From: Malaya genurostris | Lineage: Eukaryota > Arthropoda > Insecta > Diptera > Culicidae | Length of the DNA: 64,000 nt | Assembly: GCF_030247185.1 (NCBI RefSeq) | Contig: NC_080570.1 | Span: 5,270,001 to 5,334,000 of the forward strand | Reading direction: 5' to 3' | In this document: piece by piece, positions 44,072 to 55,852 of the stretch | Layout of the letters: the number at the start of each line of letters is the position of its first letter | Numbering within the stretch: position 1 is the stretch's first letter | Position numbers and translations under genes: made by a program | Notes under the pieces: model-generated | Told to the model about the DNA's origin: nothing | Databases searched by the model: none | Seen by the model: the letters and a program-made list of their open reading frames with translations, nothing else

Positions 44072-44223
44072 TTTTTTCACAATAACAAAAGTAGCTTCAC
44101 TCAAAATGCAATATCTCACAAACTAATAATCAGACAGCTGTCAAATTTATACACGTATCTTTTGAAGATTGGTACTAACTGAAAATGGTATGGATTTAAT
44201 TCTAGTGGACCATCTCATAGAAA

Positions 44224-44249
44224 GGATACGAACTTTTCAGCCGATCTGT
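44224..44249. repeat. Right terminal inverted repeat of the mariner
   Basis: The reverse complement begins ACAGATCGGCTG and continues AAAAGTTCGTATC. It is followed by TA at 44250-44251. Confidence 0.93.
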
Positions 44250-44251
44250 TA

Positions 44252-46756
44252 CTAGCCTCACGTGTGGTGAACAAAATAAATCAGTAGAAAAATCACTAGT
44301 TTACGTAATTTTGTCCGTCTCGAAATCTGGACCCGTGCAATCCAGTGTACGGGTTCAGCTCGGAAAAAGCTTGAAAGTTATCGGTAATTGTGTGAAAAAA
44401 TGAAATAGATTTGTAGAAATAAAACTAAATATGCGAATCAATCCACTTTCTAGGATTATATTATTATGACTCATTTTGTAATATGCCTAGTAGTACGTAG
44501 TCCTACGCCAAAAAAAGTAAATTTTCTCAAATTTATCTTTCAATTTTATTATCAAACCAAAGGAAGAAACTTCAGATAAAACAAATGTTTTTAACACTTG
44601 AAAAATAAAAGCTTCTGATGCATAATAGTCATTCTACAGATTCTCGAGATATTTAGGCTAGAAGTTTGATAAAAGTTCAGTTTGAGGTTAGGTAGACTTT
44701 GAATCATATCAAGTATTTGCCAAGGCTATTATTGGACTCTAATCTGACGGCGATTGTCAATGCACGAGCTCTACGCAGAAAAAAACATCATTAACGTGTC
44801 AGATCGAGTGGCTATCAATTAGAAGCTATCTTTTGCAGTAGGATGACGTTGAAATGCTGCTGCTGCAGTCAGATCAGGTGAGTGTGAGTGGTTCGAAAAA
44901 CAGCACCGCACGGAAAAGTGCCGTTTTCATGGCCTCCTTCGTTGATGGGTGGAGGAGAATTTCCGCATCGCAAACCAGAACCAGTGTGCGCGCCTACTGC
45001 GCGTTTCATCATCAGTCGAGAATCCGTTAGAAAGACTACCTTGACGTTAAAAAAAACTGGTTCCGTGAGGATTGACGGACGAGGAAAACAAAATAGCGTC
45101 TGTGATTCTTCGCATTTGCCGGGCCGATCAATTGGCATTCATTTCATTAGTTGAATCCGGTCCCCGGTGTACGTACGATGGATGACAGCGATTGCAGGAT
45201 TTGCGATTTCGTGATGTTTCCTGATTTCCAAGTGAGAATACACACGTTCTAAGAGGATCGATTTATCTGATGAGTTTGTTGTTCTCGTTTACAAAATACA
45301 AGCGATTATAATGCATTAAAATCAAGTAATGCAACAGTGAACTCCAGGTCACTGGACAACGGACAAGATTTTATCATTTTACGAGTAACAATTTCACGCT
45401 TCGTCAATGAAGCTATAATGGTTTTATGTTCTATCGGAGTTAAACCGACTAGAAAATGAACGGAACAGAACCTTCAACGATCTGGATCTGGCCACTATGT
45501 AACCATGTCAAACTATATTAGATTCAAATTCCGATTGATGTTGATTAGTTTTTGTTTTGTTCTGTTGTCGACTGGCGCTTTCTGTTTTGCACCATTTATG
45601 ACAGGTGGTAACAATCGATCATATCGAAAGCGTGCTTACGATGACGACCTTGGCTCTGGCAACAGGTCCGGCGAGATTACGGGGTTTGCAACCGCTCAAT
45701 TAGCGCGACCCTCGCCGTTGACAGATTCTCGAACCTCGAAAGACTGCAATGCTCGAACACGCCCTAGTAGGCGGTGACGATTCTCTATGATCCACTTGGA
45801 TTTACGCTTAGTCACCCACCCAATGTCTCCTCCCCACTGGCAACGGGGCTCACATCCGAATGTGGGACCCCAAAAGCAGCACTCACACGCTTATCGTTTT
45901 CCCGCACCGTCAGAGCTCAGGTGAGTAGTGCCGAGGGAAATACCAGTGGGCAGTCACTGCCGCCATCAGCCTACTTTTCAGCGTGTTTTTCAGCAGATGT
46001 TCGTCATCAAGTGGCATCGCTTGCTATGTTATTTTCCACTCGGACTTGGATAAATATATGTAAGCATAGCTGTCGGGGTTTATTACGAAGAAGATATCAG
46101 CGCTCCGTTGGCTATGAATCGAGGCCAGGCCAGGGGTTGCGCTTAACCGAGACCTCAAATTATTCATTAATTCTTGTTACCGTCGGGTTACATAGAGATG
46201 TAAAAAGGTTACATAAATGTATATGATTTGGTACAATATTGCAAATACAAAAGAGGATCGGCAAAAGGTTAAATTGTTTCCGATGACTTTGCGAGATGGT
46301 AAACTAATGGCAGAATTTTTCACCAAACTCCCACGGAGTAGCCGATCTGCGCAGCAAGAGGGCGATCCTATTTCTGGTGTTTTGTTGCGGTCGAAACGCA
46401 ATTAATTCTCATATTTATTATACTAATGGCATTTGCCCGGCCGAAGTCGACATGATCGCGATGTGACATGTGAGTGTGAATAAACTGACAATAAATTTTA
46501 ACCATAATATACTATAATTTGCGTCATTCAGTTCGATCAGACGGATTCTAGTGTTCTTCGTAGGTTTAAGTATGTTCACGATCTGAGATGAGCGACTACC
46601 CGATATTTTTCCCATGCGAATAGGAAAGCTCGGTCCAGTTAAAATATGAGTTTAAGATATCAACTTAGTAATTCCAGAAATTAACAGCACAAAAGGTGGC
46701 AACAACACTTACTCTGATTTGAATGAAACTTTGTACACGTCTTCAGTTTGACAAAT
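44252..46756. other. Mostly unassigned
   Basis: Overlapping opposite-strand ORFs at 44869-45154 and ORFs at 45774-46405 show no recognised domain. Apart from the weak secreted-type ORF nothing is supported. Confidence 0.45.
45505..45777 (+). other. Candidate short secreted-type ORF, 90 aa (weak)
   Basis: From ATG 45505 the ORF has a basic start and then a hydrophobic core (LMLISFCFVLLSTGAFCFA) resembling a signal peptide. It is followed by a hydrophilic part with a KR dibasic site (SYRKRAYDDDLGSGNRSGE). No cysteine pattern and no family recognised. The rest is R/S/T-rich and may be random. Only the signal-like start justifies listing it. Confidence 0.15.
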
Positions 46757-46758
46757 TA

Positions 46759-47020
46759 CACACTCTTAAAATAAACGAAATTTACGCTTGACGTGAATTC
46801 AAGCATACCGTAGATTCTTCGGTGATGACACAATATTACATCTATTAACATGTAAAAATAAATTTTACGTCTGTATTGATGTAAGCTCCAGCTAGATGAA
46901 CCGTGAAATTAAAGATATGGTTTATCATCATAGGCTTTGTATTGTGAATTTAAGTGAATTACTTCGCTCCTTCTATGTGCAACTTTAAAAATGTAAATTT
47001 ACACGATTTTTTTATGTGTG
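46759..47020. mobile_element. Short TA-flanked MITE, 262 bp
   Basis: Ends CACACTCTTAAAATAAACG and (reverse complement) CACACATAAAAAAATCGTG, both leading into AAATTTAC. TA on both sides (46757-46758, 47021-47022). Non-coding. Confidence 0.6.
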
Positions 47021-47022
47021 TA

Positions 47023-47115
47023 CACACTTTAAAAAAAACCCTGTGATTTTACATCTTGTTAGATGCACATAAGTGGAGCGTCGCATTTTACGCAAATTTA
47101 CGTGGAAGAACATTT
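47023..47115. mobile_element. Adjacent related MITE fragment
   Basis: Directly after the shared TA a second end begins, CACACTTTAAAAAAAACCC. It is followed by TTTTACATC and a TTTACGCAAATTTACG block like the interior of the preceding element. It appears to be a truncated or rearranged second copy. Confidence 0.4.
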
Positions 47116-47185
47116 AATATTATGTCTTAAATTCCATGACATGAAATTCATTGAAATTTAAAAAAATGAATACTGAGAGCGACCG

Positions 47186-47264
47186 CCGCGCGACTTGAAC
47201 CGAGAACCATTGGATCGCAAAGTACGTCTGTTGATCGACTGAGCCACCGAAGCACACATCTGCT
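47186..47264 (-). pseudogene. tRNA-like pseudogene or SINE head
   Basis: The minus strand reads GCTTCGGTGGCTCAGTCGAT ... GGTTCTCGGTTCAAGTCGCG, with A-box-like TGGCTCAGT and B-box-like GGTTCAAGTC at tRNA spacing. Acceptor and anticodon stems pair poorly, so I do not call a functional tRNA. Confidence 0.5.
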
Positions 47265-47810
47265 TGGCTGGTAAAAAGTGCATTCAAATTCATACAGTCG
47301 CACCTGCTAGCAGAACAACGCAAGTTACAGTCGAAACAGAAAAAATTCCAGCTAATCTAACATTAAGTCAGTAAAAATAAAATTTTCCGTCATTTGACAA
47401 ATTGGGTCTTTATGAATGAAAAATCACAAAATTGCGGAAACAAATGATGTCTTGAAGGTCCCAACCAAATCATGGAACTTGTGACTGAACATCGAATTTA
47501 AATCCTAACAATTCAAATTCAATTTATTTTGCAATAATTTATAGAGGAAGTTGGGGGATTTTGAGCCACACTTTGATTGTGACTGATAATTCTTTCCAAA
47601 TACGTAACATACATGAAATTTTCAAAATCGAAATAAAAAAATTTTGATGCCAAAAGTCTCAGAATTGAAACGTCGAGATTTAGTGTCATCTTGAAAAAAA
47701 AATCTTTTTTTTTTTTCAAACCGACTTTCTGGGAAAATCTCAAAATTTCAAGTCCCTGAAAGTCGATTTTTTCAGAAAAAAAAAATTTTTAGATTAGAGC
47801 GGTAAAAAAC

Positions 47811-48270
47811 AACGTGTTTTGTCAGTTACGTCACTTATATCATCATATCTCCGGAACCAAATGTCACAGCCATTTGATCTTCGAACTTGATCAATGGTCT
47901 AATAATAGCCTTCCAACGAGCCTAAGCTTGTTGAAATTGGTTCAGCCATCTCGGAGAAACATGCGCGGTAAAAAAAAATGCGCTTTGTCGGTTACGTCAC
48001 TTATGTCAACATATCTCCCGAACCAGAAGTCGCAGTCATTTAATCTTAGAACTTGATCAATGGCCTATTACTAGCTTTCAAGCAAGCCTAAGCTTGTTGA
48101 AATCGGGTAAGCCCTCTCTGAAAAAAATTGCGCGCACGTACACACACATACATTTTCCGATCTGGTCGAACTGAGTCGATTGATAACATAACACTATGGG
48201 TCTCCGAAGCTCCGTTCGATAGTCGGGTTTTTCAGCAATTCTTATACCTTTTTATAGAGAAAGGCAAAAA
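47811..48270 (+). repeat. Interspersed repeat with two about 170-bp tandem units and the AAAGG end
   Basis: Two tandem copies of GTTACGTCACTTATRTCAWC ... ATATCTCCGGAACC ... GCCTAAGCTTGTTGAAATYG. They are followed by CATTTTCCGATCTGGTCGAA and the terminal CTTTTTATAGAGAAAGGCAA. The 80-aa ORF at 47814-48056 is a shadow of the repeat. Confidence 0.8.
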
Positions 48271-48959
48271 TAGATGAATCTGAAATAACACGACGACATA
48301 AGATTCGGTTGAAGAATAGTTTCTTAAAAGGACTGCACTCTAAAAATATACACTGCGGTAAAAAGTCGAGTGTTTTTTCAAGCATTAGAAAATAGTCGAA
48401 AATATTAAACGAAAAATGCGTATCTCAACTATTTTAATTTTAAACTAGTTATGAACATTTAGCGTGAATTTGGTGAACATTTTTTTTCAAAAATGAATAA
48501 GTTGATTCATCTTCGACGCTCTACTTTACTTTGAACCGCTAGGTGGCGTTAGTTGTACAACAAAAACCGCTAGTGCAGTGTTGAATAGAAGAAGAAACGT
48601 AAAAATAAGACATTCATAATGATTACATTCTACCAATCGAAGTTTCGCAGTGCTTTTGAAGGCGTATTTATGGAGAGTGGAAAATTTTTCTCATTATCGC
48701 GAGTGTTTTGCCGAAAGGTTGAGCGAAACGTCACTACTGTTTCCCGGTGGGCGTTCGCTTTTGAGTAAAAAACTGCGATTCCTACATTCTCGGATGAATG
48801 TCAGTTTAGCTTCTAGTAATTGAACTGCATTGAAATGCGTAGTAAGCTTGATTTATGCGACAGTGAACAAGCTGTAAATAAATCCAGCTAATTGTTGTTG
48901 TTGTTGAATATAAAAAAGTTTCATTCACTGAGAAGAAATCGTTTCAGATTTCAATACTG
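48271..48959. other. No gene recognised
   Basis: AT-rich flank. 48339 begins a CACTCTAAAAATATACACTG phrase that may be an isolated element end. Confidence 0.45.
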
Positions 48960-49200
48960 AGCGTTGCAGGTTGGTTAGTTCACCGTTGGAATCTTCATCC
49001 ATGTTGCGTCCACTGCTGTCGGTATCGATCGATACCGTCGCGTACGCAATTTTCCAGATCGTTCGATGGCGCGAAAACTTGCAATCTGACGCGCGCGAAC
49101 AAAATGTAAACAACCCGCTCCGGTGAAATGACGCCGGGGAGCCGGCCGGCGAAGATTCGAGCGGTTGTGGTTGTCGCAAGCCAACTAGTATTTCAATTAA
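48960..49200 (-). promoter_or_regulatory. CpG-rich, promoter-like patch with short ORF
   Basis: GC- and CpG-rich in an AT-rich neighbourhood, with CCGGCCGGC and CGCGCGCG-like runs and a 16-bp palindrome at 49021. On the minus strand an ATG in good context follows (CAACATGG) and encodes MDEDSNGELTNLQRSVLKSE before a stop at about 48925. It lies 9 kb upstream of elongase exon 1 on the same strand and could be its promoter and 5' UTR exon. This is inference only. Confidence 0.35.
49021..49036. promoter_or_regulatory. GGTATCGATCGATACC palindrome (DRE-like)
   Basis: A perfect 16-bp palindrome containing overlapping ATCGAT words. The Drosophila DREF site is TATCGATA; here the core is expanded to TATCGATCGATA. 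It sits in the CpG-rich patch, consistent with a housekeeping-type promoter. Confidence 0.4.
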
Positions 49201-49281
49201 GATAAATCGCACGATAAACGGCTTCTTTTACATACTGGTTCGATTAGTAGTCGTCCGTACAGTAAAGAATTTCGTTCACCA

Positions 49282-49310
49282 TATATATATTTGTATAGTT
49301 GATGCTCAGT
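49282..49310 (+). promoter_or_regulatory. TATA box plus initiator-like pair (weak)
   Basis: TATATATAT at 49282, then TCAGTT at 49306, with the presumed +1 A 26 bases downstream of the TATA start. Spacing and motifs fit an arthropod core promoter, but no plus-strand gene follows that I can recognise. Confidence 0.2.
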
Positions 49311-51099
49311 TCGTGCCTGGTTTAATCACCTGGAAAGTTGAGGAATAGTATTTTTTCCGTGGGAAAAATACATAAATTTAGATAGGAAAATACCGCTGCA
49401 CGTTGTTCTCACTTTGCGTTGCTGTCAATTACGACGCAAAGTTTTCTTATGAAATAAGAACTAGGCTAATAGATTGTTTTTTTTTGTTTTGAAAATCCTG
49501 CTAGCTTCAGGTTACACTGGATCATACAGAAGGGAACTATAAAATTAGCAATAACACCCACTGGAATATTTATACGGTGTTACGTTGTAAACGTCGTTCA
49601 ATTCCGCACTAAAGTATCGGTAAATTGCACAACACATCAATTTCCATAAATACATATTTGATCGATTCGTGAGTTTGTGCAATCGAGAGGCTTCTCTAGG
49701 AGTCAATTTTATTCTGGAAATTTCCCTTTTTTCCTGCTAATTCTATGCAGTTCCTTTTGAAAGGTGTCTGCGGGTTGGCGGGACACCTAGTAGGGTCAAT
49801 TACCGCGCGCGTAAATAAGATCAATGTCGGTTCAGCCGAGTGACAAGTGCGACTCGAACAAGTTCGTTATTTACTCCGCTTACCGGCGTGATGTGAGACA
49901 ATCATGAACTGTTTTGACGGAGGCCGTAGCAGGCCGTGACTTGACACTTTACCGATGCACACTCTCGGTAAAAGTTTCAGTAGGTTTATTCTATGGAGAC
50001 TGTCGAAGTGAACAGCAGAAAACAGTGTGTTGGTTGAAAAGTGAATATTGATCGAAAGAAAAGTTGACAATTTTAAGAGATTTGTTGATCGTCCAGGATG
50101 GAATTGTTTGCTATCGAAAAGTGGTATTTTTTTCCGCACATTCAAACTTGCCACGAATGTGAAAACCGAGAAACTGATTTCTCGTAATCACCGAAGGGCA
50201 CTCTGAATTCCCTGTCAAGAAATCATACTGCGCAGTATAGCTGAAAGCATTCCACAGTACCGCATCATCGCGAGATACCGATGGCTACAAAACACGCCTC
50301 GCATAAATCATATCAAACACTGGTGCTAGAAGCAGACCCGACGTGTGTATGTGTGGATAAATAGGTAATTCACGGTGGCAGATGGTTGTAATGGCCGTCA
50401 CATACGGCAAATTATCAAACTGAGGTGTGGCCACCGCCGTCGTTCGGATCGACTCAATCGAACCAGCAAGGGTGGCGCATTCAGCATTCTAATCGACTAA
50501 TTGCTAAACAATCGTAGGACATAACTCACTAATTTGCTGACGTTTTTCCTTGTGTTCGAGTTGATCCTGGAAATGACTTTGTTCGAAACTCGAAGAATTG
50601 GTATTCAACGACAGCGAAGGGTTCCAATAGTTAATCCATTGACGGAAACTTATGGAATAACTCAGTTATACTCATTAATTCGTGGCAGAAACAACGTCGA
50701 CTAGAAACGTATTTTTAAGTAGTTCCAAAATTTCTATCAAAAGATTAACACAAATTGGGATTTCAAAAAAAGTACGACGGGCCAAAGATATTCACAGCCA
50801 AAGCCCAATTTATTACAGTTGACTAAACGATGGCCCCTTCGGGCGGCAATTGTGGGCTTCGATGGCTAATATTTGATAGTTTCTGAAAACCTTAAGTTTT
50901 TCTGAGAAGCACAGTTTTATTGGGGCATGTACTTTGGCTTCTATAATTTCAACGAAAAACCTCGCGGGTTTCCGGATTCAGAACACACAGTTCCTAAAAA
51001 CATCCGATGCTCAAACACAGTTCCTGAAAACATCGGACAATACAGTTGTTGCCTGCCAAATCAAAGACAAAAATTCCTACATAGCATCCATTTTTATTT
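49311..51099. other. No gene recognised
   Basis: Repeat-poor stretch with moderate GC around 49780-50500. Short ORFs only. Possible regulatory or UTR sequence. Confidence 0.45.
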
Positions 51100-54000
51100 T
51101 CAGTCTTGGTACAGGTCCAAATCCAAGAGTATGAGAACCTGGAAGCCCAGGCTCAGGTTCAGATCCATAGACGGATTCTGAACCTGAACTAAAGTTCTGG
51201 ACCATGAACTAAATTCGAGGTCTAGATTCTGGACCTGGGTTCCGCATCTTGATTCTAGATATGGATACTGAGCCTGAATTCTAGACCGCGGCCTGGATTT
51301 CGGGCCGGAATTCTGAATCCTGGATTCTAGACTTAAATTCTGTCCCTGGACCTGAACTCTGGACTTGCCTTTTCGAATCGAGTTCAGGACATGAGTTCTG
51401 AATCGGGATTCTAGACCTTCTCTCTAAACCGGGACCTGAATCCTGGACCTGAATACTGGACTTGAATTCTGGCCCTGGATTTTGGACCTGAGTGAGGGAG
51501 CTGGATTCTAGACCTGAACTCTTGACACGAATTCAGGGCCTGAATTCAAGATCTTTATCTGGATTCTAGACCTGTTTTGTGGTACTAGAATCCTGTCCTG
51601 GACCTGTGTTCTGGATCTTGATTCTGGAGTAGGATTCTGGAGCACTTGAATTCTAGTTCTGGATTTTGGACTTGAATTCCGAATCTGGATTCTACAACTG
51701 AGCTCCAATTCTTGATCCGAATTCTGAACCTGAATTCTGATACTGATTCCTGGTCCTGGATTCTGTACCTGTGATCAGGTTTTCTGCCTGTATTGTGGTT
51801 TAGGATCTTGGATCTGGATTCTAGTCCTGGACGTGGATTCTGCACCTTTATCTGGATTCTACAAAACAGGTTGTGGTACTGGATTTTGCATCTTAAATCT
51901 TGTCCTAAACCTAGATTCTGAACCTGAATTTTTGACTTTAATTCTAGACTTTATTTCAGGATCTGAATTCTAAACCGGGATCTGGATTCTGGCCCTGAAT
52001 TCGAAATCTTGGTTCTGGACTTGTAGTCGCCCCCTGGATTATGGACCTCAAAGTCCGGAGTTGATTCCTTGACCTGGATTTTTAACAGGAATTCCAGGCT
52101 GAATTCTGAATCTCGATTCTGTCCCTGGAGCACGGGAGGTGGATACTAGACCTGAACTCTGGGCCTGGATTCTTGACCCGAGTTAAGGGCCTGAATTCTG
52201 GACCTGGATTTTGGACCTGTATCTGGACTCTAAACCTATATTGTGGATTTTGGATTTTAATTCTAGACCTGGATTCTGAACCTGAAGTTGAGCATGGATT
52301 CTAAACCCGAATTCAGGTTTCAGATTCTACACCTGTTTTCAGGACCCGAGTTCTAGGACTGAATCTGAATTCTGGATATGAGTTTTGAATCTGCGTTCTG
52401 GATCCCAAAGAAGGATTCTGCATTTCATATCTATCCCTTGATTTTGGACTTGAATTTGAAGCTATATTCTAGACCTGAACTCTAGACTCTTGACCCGAAT
52501 TCTTGACCTGAAGCCTGATCCTGATTTCTGGTTCTGGGTTCTGTAGCCGTGTCTGGATTTCATACCTGTATTGTGATGCAGAATCTTGAATCTGGATTCT
52601 AGTCCTGAACATGTATTCTGCACCTGGATTCTGAATCTTGATTCGGGATCGGGATTCTGGATTCTAGACCTGTATTCAGGACCCGAATTCTAGACCGAAA
52701 TCTCTCACTTAATCTGGGTTCTGGGCTGGAATCCTCGAGCCCTAGAACTCTGCCCTTGGATTTAGGACTTAAAATTTTGGAGCTGAATTCTGAACCTGTA
52801 CTCTGAACCTGGATTCTAAATTCGAATTCTGGACTTGAACTCTGATCCTGCATCCAGTACCTAGATTGTGTATCTGTATCTGGATTCTATACCTGCATTG
52901 TGGTTTTGAACTTTAAATCAGGATTCTAGTCCTGGACCTAGATTCTGGACCTGGATTCTAGACCTGTATCCATGACCCAAATTTCAGACCAGGACCTGGA
53001 CCCAGGAGCTGAATTCTGAATCTGGGTTCTAGACTCGAACTTTAGTGCTGGACATGAGTTTTTCCCCTAGATTTTGGACTTCACATTCTGGAAGCTGGAT
53101 CTTAAACCTGAACTATGGACTCGAGTTCTGAGTCTGATTTCTGGACTCTGGTCCTGAATCTGAACTCTGGTCCTGAATCTGAATCTGAACGCTGGTCCAG
53201 AACCTGGATTCTGTACCAGTATCTGGAGTTGGATGCTAAACTTGAACTCTACCCTCGGATTTTAGACTTCAAATTCTGGGGTTGGATTCTAGATCTGAAG
53301 TCTAAACCTGGATTTTTGATCCCAATTCTGTACTTGAATTTTGGTTTGGTCTTGCATACAGGTATTCTGTACTTGTATCTGGATTCTATAGCTGTATTGA
53401 AGTTCTAAATTCCAAAGTGCAGGTTTAGAATCTAGGTTCAGGACTAGGACCTAGATTCTAAACCTGGACTGTGGACCTGAAATCTGGACATGTATTCTGT
53501 GCTCTAGACCCGGATTATAGACAAAAACTCTGAGCTTGAACCTGAGTTCTGCACCTAAGTTCGGAATAAGAATTCTGGTACAGAGTTTTGAATCTGGATT
53601 CTGGATCGAGGTTCTGGACTTCGATTCTGGAATTGAATTTCGCACCCTAATCCTGTAGCTAGAAGTAGGGCCTGAGCTTTTGACCTGGATTCCGGATTAT
53701 TAACCTGTATCGTGGACCTTAACCTGAATACTAAATCTGGATTTTGGACTCGAATTCTGGGCCCGAATGTTTAACCTAGATTCTGAGCGTAAACTCTGAA
53801 CCTGGATTCTACCCCTGAATGTTGAATCTGGATTCTGGTAATGAATTATGAAGATGGATTCTGTGCCTAAGCTATGAATTTGGAATCTAGACTTGATTTA
53901 TGTACCTGAGTCCTGTACTTGGTTTCTGGAATTAGATTCAGAATCAATAGCTGGATTCAGGTTTCTAAATCGGGCTTCTGATGCTTCTAAGGGACCTGAA

Positions 54001-54335
54001 TACTTTAATGGTTTCTGACCCAGAATTCTAAGTGGTTGATTCTGAATCTGGTTTCCGAACGTGGATTTTAGACATGAACTCTGGATTAAGCACCTGTGTA
54101 TTCAGTGCCTGAATTCAAAACATGGATTCCGGACCTGAATTATGAACTTAGTGTCCGGACCTTAATTTTAGACCTGGGTTCATCAGCTGAATTCAAAATC
54201 TGGATTCGGAACCTGAGGACCTGATTTCTGGAAACGGGTTTTTGGCTTGGATTCTACCCCTGGATTCTTAATCTGGACTTTCAACCTGCATTCTGATCAT
54301 AAATTCTGAACCTGGATTGGACTTGAATTTTGAAT
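51100..54335 (-). repeat. Array D: large 12-bp repeat array in opposite orientation
   Basis: Units near ATTCTGGACCTG / GATTCTGAACCT, the reverse complement of array A units. It is about 3.2 kb long. Orientation switches at its left edge: TCAGGTTCAGATCC (ending near 51165) faces GGATTCTGAACCTGA across 6 nt. ORFs inside, such as 52599-52853 and 51508-51708 (minus) and 53115-53408 (plus), are repeat shadows with R/S/Q or L/D/S-rich peptides. Confidence 0.92.
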
Positions 54336-55754
54336 TCAATAAATGTTAAATGTTGAATTCAATACAGGCTAACCGATTTACACAGGCTTCACCGAAATGA
54401 ACTACTCAACAATGCGATTAGTTCCCGATCGGAATACAAAACGAACATAGATCCTTATGTTTTGCCATATCAAACCTCACGATAGTTATTTTGACCTATG
54501 TTTCGGTAACGAAATCTTCGACACACATGCTGAAATTCCTGCGTCTTAGAATTATAAACTGGAATAAATTAGCGATAAAGTCTGCTTTCGAATTCAGAAT
54601 TCGAATCTCGATCTGGCAGACAGATCCCCCGGGTACGTTCCGGCAGGCCCGCTTTAGAGCGTATCACCAACCGGTTGTTGTGTTGTTTTGCTCGTTTGAA
54701 TCTCCGCGGCTCTGATCGATCGGTCATATTTCGCGAGTTGCTTAAAAATGATCTTATTATGAATTCCTACGTGCGCAGAACGGAACGTGGTCGACGGCGG
54801 AATCACGCCAACGTGGTGCTCTCCAAATCTGCGAAGACGTCGCTGCGCCGATATTTTTAGTATCAAAGCAAGCTATTTTTAATCACCACTATCACAACCA
54901 CCGTTTCGGTTCGAACGCGTGCCTTCTCAAACGGTGAATCGTAGCAGGCTAGAAAAAAATTCTAACGCCATCGCAACCAGTTTGTTTACTTGCTTGCTTG
55001 CTTGCTGCATGCTACCACACCAAGGGTAATGTGATCATTTGCATTCGCGATCGGTTGCAATTTGTCAAACTGATACGAACTACAAGCTGATTGTTTGGAG
55101 GGTATTGTTTTGAATGGTCGATCGCAGGTGGTGGAAAATGGACCACCCACCGTTCCGTGATTCGTAGAAAATGATAACGAGCAACGATCGAACGAATCGA
55201 TGCGAAATTTGAACGTGATTACAGAGGATAATTAAGGTGTCGGTCAGTGCACAGCTGTTTGGCTTGGTTACATTTTGAAGTTCGATGGCTGTCCGCGATA
55301 AGATTATCGTATGTCATTAAAGCGATCAATCGGACACTGGTTGTTCAAGCAATGGATCAATGTCAAGTTGGAAGAGTCTTCTAATTAATGGACGCGGCGT
55401 TGTTTAGACAGTTATGTACAGAGGAGGGGATCCTCGCATACTGTTCAAACAACGTACCCAACTTTGAAATATAATTCAAATGATGTCAATGTGACGGAAA
55501 TCAACGCCCAGCCCATTAATCGGGTGATGTAGGAATATGCAAACAACTTCTTCGCCGCATTATCGACGGGCAGAGCTTTTCCTTATACGATTCGCGATCA
55601 TGTTTGTATGTGCTGTGTAATGTGTCAATGATAAAAAAAAGATAAATAAATAAATAATACTGCGAAACACACCGGCAACGGTCAGTGTCAACCGTCGCAT
55701 AAAGTCGGATTCCGGCGCCGAAGAGAAGAAAACTTGTTTACGATCTTTACTTAC
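54336..55754. other. No gene recognised; repeat-poor
   Basis: Moderate GC. Short overlapping ORFs at 54654-54866 on both strands. TTGC microsatellite at 54988. Confidence 0.45.
54988..55006. repeat. (TTGC)n microsatellite
   Basis: Four TTGC units following TTTGTTTAC. Confidence 0.85.
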
Positions 55755-55852
55755 GGTGGACTGCGTGATAAGGCGCGCAGTTACGAGAGGATTCGCCGAT
55801 TCCGGACTTAGGTGCACTGGTAAGGTGATCCGGTTTTCTGAGTTCTGATTGC
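55755..55852 (-). other. Exon-like segment, unrecognised
   Basis: Minus strand: a T/C-rich stretch then AG at 55853-55854, an open frame NQNSENRITLPVHLSPESAN then PLVTARLITQST, followed by a strong donor GTAAGTAAAG at 55754. The length (98 bp) and GC-rich codons fit an insect exon. It could belong with the ORF at 56022-56360, or be a 5' exon of the elongase gene, which needs an upstream exon. Neither is shown by sequence alone. Confidence 0.3.

Larger units (their letters stand above)
42959..44249 (-). mobile_element. Near-complete mariner element, 1291 bp, with TA target duplication
   Basis: The ends are matching inverted repeats: left ACAGTTCGGCTGAAAAGTTC and right (reverse complement) ACAGATCGGCTGAAAAGTTC, both continuing GTATC, so 24 of the first 25 bases agree. 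TA lies on each side (42957-42958 and 44250-44251), the mariner target site. The length is typical for the family. It encodes one transposase on the minus strand, broken by mutation. The high end identity and nearly open frame suggest a fairly recent insertion compared with the other relics in the window. The TMDETWLHHF motif suggests the irritans-like part of the family. Confidence 0.95.

Noticed and set aside
43841..44182. 113-aa plus-strand ORF opposite the mariner transposase
   Set aside because: Antisense shadow of the transposase N-terminal half.
47186..47264. Functional tRNA gene
   Set aside because: A- and B-box-like words exist, but acceptor and anticodon stems do not pair well, and no clear anticodon loop can be drawn.
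47814..48056. 80-aa ORF (FCQLRHLYHHISGT...)
   Set aside because: Lies exactly on the two tandem repeat units; similar peptides arise wherever this repeat occurs.
51508..53645. Several 60-97 aa ORFs with R/S/Q/E- or L/D-rich repetitive proteins in array D, and similar ones at 3486-3934
   Set aside because: Their periodic peptides follow directly from the 12-bp repeat, which stays open in several frames. No domain and no start/stop logic.
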